Origin: Anaerofustis stercorihominis DSM 17244
Lineage (GTDB): Bacteria; Bacillota; Clostridia; Eubacteriales; Anaerofustaceae
Direction: 5' to 3'
Assembly: GCF_000154825.1 (NCBI RefSeq)
Contig: NZ_DS560018.1
Coordinates: 62,001 to 126,000 of the forward strand
Length of the DNA stretch: 64,000 nt
How positions within the stretch are numbered: the first letter of the stretch is position 1; every line of letters starts with the position of its first letter. A program made the position numbers and the translations under genes. Positions 59,209-64,000 of the stretch are shown here, piece by piece. The notes beneath the pieces are model-generated. The model was not told the DNA's origin, made no database searches, and saw nothing but the letters and a program-made list of their open reading frames with translations.

Positions 59209-59793
59209 ACGTTTTCCTCTTTTTTTCTTGTTAGGCTTTGGTGCATACGCATATGCGGATTTACCTTTTTCTTTTCCTACATTGAGTCTTGATATCCTGT
59301 TTATTTCATCATTATCTTCATAATCTATAAACATAATCTGAGTTGCATTTAAAAATCCAGATTTAGGTTTATATTTTACACTAAGACCCTTTTGTTTTTT
59401 TCTTTGTTCTATTTCATAAGATTCCATTTTATCATATGTTAAAGCACCGGTCATCGTACGAACTCCCCATTCGTACATTCCTCTTCCGCCTAAGACACAC
59501 ATGAACAGCGAATATGTAGCAAAACCAAAATATACTCCAATCAAACCTATTAAATAGAAAAATATTGTTTCATTTAAAAAATGCATAAAATCCAAAATCA
59601 ATATACCAGCAATTATCAAACCCAAATATAATAATTGCCATGCGAAATCGGTATTTTGAAGTCCTTTCGGTGCCGCATAAATCATTTCTCCGAGTTTTTT
59701 ATTATTTTTAACAAACCCTCCGAGTTTAATCGCAAGCATTCCGAAATATCCAATCATGAATACTATCAAAAGTGCGGTCATTTGTACAGTCAT
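59200..59793 (-). CDS. Unknown multi-helix membrane protein with basic tail
   Basis: 197 residues, family not recognised. Helices lie at about 6-25, 52-68, 72-92 and 93-112. A charged cytoplasmic tail follows and ends in a very basic stretch (PNKKKRGKRKK), which may touch nucleic acid or lipid head groups. The start overlaps the end of yhaM's stop region (TAATAATG), so the two are coupled. Confidence 0.7.
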   Translation of the reverse strand: MTVQMTALLIVFMIGYFGMLAIKLGGFVKNNKKLGEMIYAAPKGLQNTDFAWQLLYLGLIIAGILILDFMHFLNETIFFYLIGLIGVYFGFATYSLFMCVLGGRGMYEWGVRTMTGALTYDKMESYEIEQRKKQKGLSVKYKPKSGFLNATQIMFIDYEDNDEINRISRLNVGKEKGKSAYAYAPKPNKKKRGKRKK

Positions 59794-59795
59794 TA

Positions 59796-60749
59796 TTAAT
59801 CTTCCTCCTTATTATCAAGTGTATAGTGATAAATATTTCTATTATCGAGCATTCTTACTCTGTTTGAAAATTCATTTTCATTTGTATTGTTAAACGCAGT
59901 CTCCATTTGATTCATTCTCGAATCCAAAATATCCAAGTAATGAAGTATTTCAGCTTCGGGTATCATAGGATATTTGGGAGAACCGAATTCCGGATGATAG
60001 TGATGTGACAGTATCATGTGCTTTAGAAGTGAAGGAACTTCACTATTTATACCAAGAGTTCTGCTTACATTGTCTATTTCGCATACACACTGAATTATAT
60101 GTCCAAGTAACTGTCCGTCAGTACTATATGATTCAACAACGCCTATATCATTACACTGCATCTCTTCAGTTTTGCATATATCGTGTAATATCACCCCCGC
60201 AAATACCAAGTCCTTATTTAAAAACTTATATGTATCCGTCAGCTTCTTTGCATTTGTAAGCATTGTATATGTATGATACATAAGTCCGCTTTTCATTGCA
60301 TGATGAAAAGATTTTGCGGCAGGATAGTTTTTGAATTTATCTTTGTACTTTTCCACCAATGTTTTAGTGATTATCTTTATATCTTCGTTTTTAATATTTT
60401 CTATCGTATCGATAATATCATCGTACATTTTATCTGAATTCAAAGGAGCTGTTTCAACAAGTTTAGACATATCTTCATCATTGAGATTTACTTTTTCTAT
60501 ACTCTCTATCTTTACCTGAGGATTTGAACCGAAACTGTCTACTTCCCCGCCAACTTTCACCGTATCGCCTGCTGAAAAAGCATCTTTCATAGTAGTATCC
60601 ACATTCCATAATTTTGCCGGGATTTCTCCGCTTTTATCTTTAAGTATTATATCCAAATAATCTTTTCCCGTTCTTGTCTTCCTAAGCGTCACACTTTTTA
60701 ATAGGAAATTATCTAAGACTTTATCGGAAACTTTAAGTTCATTAATCAT
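59796..60749 (-). CDS. yhaM: YhaM-family 3'-5' exoribonuclease
   Basis: 317 residues. An N-terminal OB fold (about 10-90, LRKTRTGKDYLDIILKDKSGEIPAKLW) and an HD domain with metal ligands in FHHAMKSGLMYHTYTM, ILHDICKTEEM and MILSHHYHPEFGSP. YhaM is a Mn-dependent RNA exonuclease in Firmicutes. Upstream of the unknown membrane gene, probably one operon. Confidence 0.9.
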   Translation of the reverse strand: MINELKVSDKVLDNFLLKSVTLRKTRTGKDYLDIILKDKSGEIPAKLWNVDTTMKDAFSAGDTVKVGGEVDSFGSNPQVKIESIEKVNLNDEDMSKLVETAPLNSDKMYDDIIDTIENIKNEDIKIITKTLVEKYKDKFKNYPAAKSFHHAMKSGLMYHTYTMLTNAKKLTDTYKFLNKDLVFAGVILHDICKTEEMQCNDIGVVESYSTDGQLLGHIIQCVCEIDNVSRTLGINSEVPSLLKHMILSHHYHPEFGSPKYPMIPEAEILHYLDILDSRMNQMETAFNNTNENEFSNRVRMLDNRNIYHYTLDNKEED

Positions 60750-60848
60750 TTTCTACCTCATAAAAATAAAATACAATAACAATATATATTCTACACTAAA
60801 GTTACAAAATATGCTATAATTGTTTTACTTTATTTTGGAGAAATTTTA

Positions 60849-61850
60849 ATGAATAGATTTGAACTTGTAAATAACAACGATGATATCGGAGTAACAATAG
60901 TAGAGAATATGTTTATCAATCACTTCATGCCAATGGCAAGAGGTGATTATGTTAAAGTATACCTTTACGGACTTAAATGTACTCAAAACTCTATCGAAGA
61001 TATGCCTTCAAACAGAAAAATAGCCAATACTTTGGGAATGAGTGAAGCCGATGTGGTAAAAGCATTTAGATACTGGCACGAAAAACAAGTGATTACATTT
61101 ATGCATACGGATAAGAGAAATTATGTAATACAATACAAAAATATTTCCACAATGATATTTACTCCCGAAAAATTCAAAAAGAATGGTTCATACTCCGAAA
61201 CCATAGAATATAATGCTAAAAAGCAAAATCTATTCGAAGACTTAAGTCAGGAATTTGAAGCTCCGATGGACGAAGGAGGGCTTGGAAGACCCATTTCTCA
61301 TCAGGAGATGGAGATGTTTTCCGATTGGATGGAAGAATATTCTTTCAGTGCGGAAACTGTTAAATTAATAGTAAATACATGTCTTGTCAAAAGAAAAATA
61401 AAGCAAAGAAAGTACTGGAACGCAATCGCTATGGATTTTCATTCAAAGGGAATAAAAACATTTGATGAAGCTGCAATGGAATTTAACAAAAGTGATAAAA
61501 GGTATCAGGAATATCAGCAAATATTCAAATATCTGGGTCTTAATACAAGAGGTTCTTTTATTACAAAGCCGGAAGAAGCTTTGGTGGACAAATGGTTGGA
61601 CGAGTACAAATTAAGTATGGAACAAATTTTAAAAGCCTGCGACGAAACGATCTCCACAAATCGTCCAAGCTTTAAATATGTGGATAAAATAATCTATAAT
61701 ATGTACATAAATACCGATAAAGATACAAAACCTAAACAAGATAAATACACAAAAATACAAAATAATACTAAAAAAGAAACTATTCAAAGTGACCTTGATT
61801 ATGAATATTACAGCGAAGAAGATATTGAAAGAATGATGAGCGGAGAATGA
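60849..61850 (+). CDS. DnaD-domain replication initiation protein
   Basis: 333 residues. An N-terminal winged helix (GLKCTQNSIEDMPSNRKIANTLGMSEADVVKAFRYW) and one or two DnaD-like DDBH2 domains (about 150-285, ISHQEMEMFSDWMEEYSFSAETVKLIVNTC). DnaD starts primosome assembly. It overlaps the helicase-loader gene by four bases (ATGA). Confidence 0.85.
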   Translation: MNRFELVNNNDDIGVTIVENMFINHFMPMARGDYVKVYLYGLKCTQNSIEDMPSNRKIANTLGMSEADVVKAFRYWHEKQVITFMHTDKRNYVIQYKNISTMIFTPEKFKKNGSYSETIEYNAKKQNLFEDLSQEFEAPMDEGGLGRPISHQEMEMFSDWMEEYSFSAETVKLIVNTCLVKRKIKQRKYWNAIAMDFHSKGIKTFDEAAMEFNKSDKRYQEYQQIFKYLGLNTRGSFITKPEEALVDKWLDEYKLSMEQILKACDETISTNRPSFKYVDKIIYNMYINTDKDTKPKQDKYTKIQNNTKKETIQSDLDYEYYSEEDIERMMSGE

Positions 61851-62798
61851 TCATGGAAGATAAAGAAACCAGTTTAAGTAATTTTAATAAAAAAAGAAAA
61901 TCAAAAGAAAAAGAATTAAGTAATAAAATAGATAAAATGTGTAAAGATTATCCGTCGATAAAAGATATTATTGATGAAATAAACACTTATGGAATTTATG
62001 CATGTATGAATAATGTATCAAGTGAGATTTTTGAAAGAAAAAAATAAAAAGTTAAATAATAAACTAAAAAGGGAACTTAAAACATTAGGATTTAATGAAG
62101 ATTATTTAAGCATTAAATACGACTGCGATAAATGTAAAGACAGCGGTTATGTAAATAATGAAATGTGTACATGCTTAAAAGGATATCTCAAAAAAAGAAA
62201 AAATAAAAACAGCATTTTATTCAGAGACGGAAATTTCGATAATTTTGATGAAAACTTATTTGACAATGACAAAAGCAAATATAAAATTACACCAAGAGAA
62301 AATATAATAAAAAACAAGGAACAATCTCTTAAATTTATTAATACATTCAAAGATGAAGAAAACACTCTAGGATTATTGATGTCGGGTAAAGCAGGCAGCG
62401 GAAAAACCTTTTTGGCAGCAGCTACGGGAAAAATACTGTTAAATAAAGGTTATAGTGTAATTTGCCTTACCGCAAAGGAATTCGAAGATATAATTAAAAG
62501 CTTTAACGATCCCGATTTGGAAAAAAAGAAAAAAGAAATATTGGATGTGGATCTTCTTATTTTAGATGACCTTGGAATCGAAACGCAAAGTGATTATGTA
62601 AATAACGAAATACTTAAATTAGTCGATTATAAAATGACTTACAATAAAAAAATGATAATCACAACCAATTTAACTTTAAATGAAATAAGAGAAAAATATA
62701 AATCAAGAATATATTCAAGAATAATCAGTAATTTTAATTTATTGAAATTTTTTGGTCCGGATTTAAGAGTTACTATCAAAATGATAAAAAATCAGTAA
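61847..62798 (+). CDS. DnaC/DnaI-like helicase loader, split by a frameshift
   Basis: About 317 residues when joined. Zinc-ribbon CDKCKDSGYVNNEMCTC, Walker A SGKAGSGKTF, Walker B LLILDDLGIET and sensor TTNLT. The family loads replicative helicase DnaB onto DNA. First piece 61847-62047 ends ..FERKK; the second resumes as EKNKKLNNKLKREL. Removing one A from A7 at 62038-62044 makes one frame. Because this step is normally essential, a sequence error or slippage is likelier than loss. Confidence 0.87.
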
Positions 62799-62814
62799 AA
62801 TTTTACTGATTTTC
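62787..62814 (+). terminator. Terminator overlapping the dnaC stop
   Basis: AAAATCAGTAAAA / TTTTACTGATTTT perfect inverted repeat spanning the TAA. Confidence 0.7.
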
Positions 62815-62827
62815 CACCATTAAACTA

Positions 62828-62857
62828 TTGACCGAAAATGCTTATAAATGATAAAAT
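62828..62857 (+). promoter_or_regulatory. Promoter of the second CoA-transferase
   Basis: TTGACC (62828-62833), 18 bp, TAAAAT (62852-62857). Confidence 0.5.
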
Positions 62858-62891
62858 ATATTTACATTTTAATAATTGAAAGGATGTTAGT

Positions 62892-64000
62892 ATGGATTTT
62901 AAACAAGAATACGGACAAAAATCAGTTACCGCAGCAGAGGCGGTAAAAGCAGTAAAATCTGGAGATTGGATTGACTACGGATGGACAACTACCACTCCCG
63001 TAGCATTTGATAAGGAACTTGCAAAAATCATGCCAAACCTAAAAGACTTAAACATTAGGGGCGGTATTTTAATGTGGGAACCTGAAATTTTTAAATTAGA
63101 AAACGCAAAAGACCACTTTACTTGGAACTCATGGCACATGGGAGGCATAGAAAGAAAAGCTATAGCCAAAGGATTTGCATTTTATGCACCTATCCGTTAC
63201 TCAGAACTTCCAAGATATTACAGAGACGGAAACACACCGGGAGCAGATATTGCGGTTATGCAAGTTGCACCGATGGATAATCATGGATATTTCAGTTTCG
63301 GTCCAAGTGCTTCACATTTAATGGCAGCATGTGAAAATGCAAAAAAAGTTATTGTTGAAGTGAATGAAAACGTACCTAGATGTCTCGGCGGTTATGAAGA
63401 AGCAATTCATATTTCAAAAGTCGACATGATAATTGAAGGAGATAATCCCCCAATGGCAGAAATGGGCGGCGGCGGAGCTGCAACGGAAGTTGATAAAACA
63501 GTTGCTGAACTGATCGTTGAAGAAATACCAAACGGAGCTTGTTTACAGCTTGGTATTGGCGGTATGCCGAATGCGGTAGGTTCTTTGATTGCTGAATCTG
63601 ATTTAAAAGATTTAGGTGTTCATACGGAAATGTTTGTAGACGGTTTTGTTGACATAGCCAATGCAGGTAAAATCAACGGCTCTAAGAAAAATTTAAACAG
63701 ATTCCGTCAAACATATGCTTTCGGTGCGGGAACTAAAAAATTATATGATTACTTAGACAACAACCCTGAATGTATGTCTGCGCCTGTTGATTATACGAAC
63801 GATGTAAGAATTATCTCCGCACATGATAATTTCATATCTATAAATAACGCTGTAGATATCGATTTATTCGGACAGGTTAGCTCAGAAACATCAGGAACAA
63901 AACAAATAAGCGGTGCGGGCGGACAGCTTGACTTCGTTCTCGGTGCTTATCTGTCAAAAGGCGGAAAGAGCTTTATCTGTTTATCTTCAACATTTAAAAA
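62892..64000 (+). CDS. CoA-transferase (butyryl-CoA:acetate-like), cut by window edge
   Basis: 369 complete codons, no stop. [10 protein letters not shown] carries the catalytic Glu, in the form typical of butyryl/4-hydroxybutyryl-CoA transferases; [17 protein letters not shown] and [16 protein letters not shown] match the paralogue at 45966. AAAGGA precedes the ATG. Differences around 183-190 ([15 protein letters not shown] versus a PSGK version) may alter specificity. Confidence 0.87.
   Translation, partial: MDFKQEYGQKSVTAAEAVKAVKSGDWIDYGWTTTTPVAFDKELAKIMPNLKDLNIRGGILMWEPEIFKLENAKDHFTWNSWHMGGIERKAIAKGFAFYAPIRYSELPRYYRDGNTPGADIAVMQVAPMDNHGYFSFGPSASHLMAACENAKKVIVEVNENVPRCLGGYEEAIHISKVDMIIEGDNPPMAEMGGGGAATEVDKTVAELIVEEIPNGACLQLGIGGMPNAVGSLIAESDLKDLGVHTEMFVDGFVDIANAGKINGSKKNLNRFRQTYAFGAGTKKLYDYLDNNPECMSAPVDYTNDVRIISAHDNFISINNAVDIDLFGQVSSETSGTKQISGAGGQLDFVLGAYLSKGGKSFICLSSTFK

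Noticed and set aside
1-64000. tRNA, rRNA, tmRNA or transposase genes
   Set aside because: None recognised on either strand by reading; a covariance-model scan would be needed to exclude short RNAs.

Overview
The window is AT-rich DNA of a low-GC, anaerobic Gram-positive bacterium (Firmicutes; Clostridia or Tissierellia-like). Signs of this are strong Shine-Dalgarno sites, HPr kinase with a glucitol-type PTS, MEP-pathway ispG, acetate kinase and butyryl-CoA:acetate-type CoA-transferases, surface proteins with sorting-signal ends, and type I-C-like CRISPR repeats. I cannot name a genus. No rRNA or tRNA was recognised.

Layout. 0-8.7 kb: start of a P-type cation ATPase, a BspA-like leucine-rich surface protein, a TipA-like MerR regulator with its own operator, a frameshifted phosphoglucomutase, a NimA-like flavoprotein, a GNAT enzyme and a cyclase-family hydrolase. 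8.8-13 kb: DUF2809, HAD phosphatase, hprK, then a TetR regulator with a cation:proton antiporter. 13-19 kb: LemA followed by three tandem DUF2207 membrane proteins. 19-23.3 kb: ackA, the yceD-rpmF operon, and comM behind a LexA-type box. 23.8-25.1 kb: two small divergent cas-less CRISPR arrays around one small membrane-protein gene. 25.5-33.7 kb: a core block, rpsB-tsf, then pyrH-frr-uppS-cdsA-rseP-ispG-PHP-GNAT, without dxr at its usual place. 33.8-39.6 kb: serine hydrolase, uppP, pnp, rpsO, dut and a DUF3788 gene behind a folded leader. 39.6-45.1 kb: a decayed zinc-ribbon/OB gene and a very large surface protein now broken into four reading-frame pieces. 45.1-47.3 kb: enoyl-CoA hydratase family protein and a CoA-transferase. 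47.6-52.8 kb: a lipoprotein and a SorC-controlled glucitol-type PTS operon ending in an SAF-domain oxidoreductase. 53-58.7 kb: polysaccharide deacetylase and mnmE-mnmG-noc-like parB. 59-64 kb: membrane protein, yhaM, dnaD, dnaC and a second CoA-transferase cut by the window edge.

How the genes work together. HprK and the PTS operon point to PTS-based carbon control. AckA and the two CoA-transferases fit acetate/butyrate fermentation. The rpsB-to-ispG block joins translation, nucleotide and envelope lipid precursor synthesis, and uppP adds undecaprenyl phosphate recycling.

Most unusual: (1) a four-copy hairpin repeat in intergenic DNA whose copies differ by paired, compensating changes; (2) a perfect 32-bp palindrome before the giant surface protein and a pair of inverted 18-bp sites before the BspA-like gene, sharing a core; (3) a compact pseudoknot-capable leader before a DUF3788 gene; (4) eight frameshifts, all at mononucleotide runs, in six genes including pgcA and dnaC, which points to sequence error, slippage or decay; (5) the divergent orphan CRISPR arrays.
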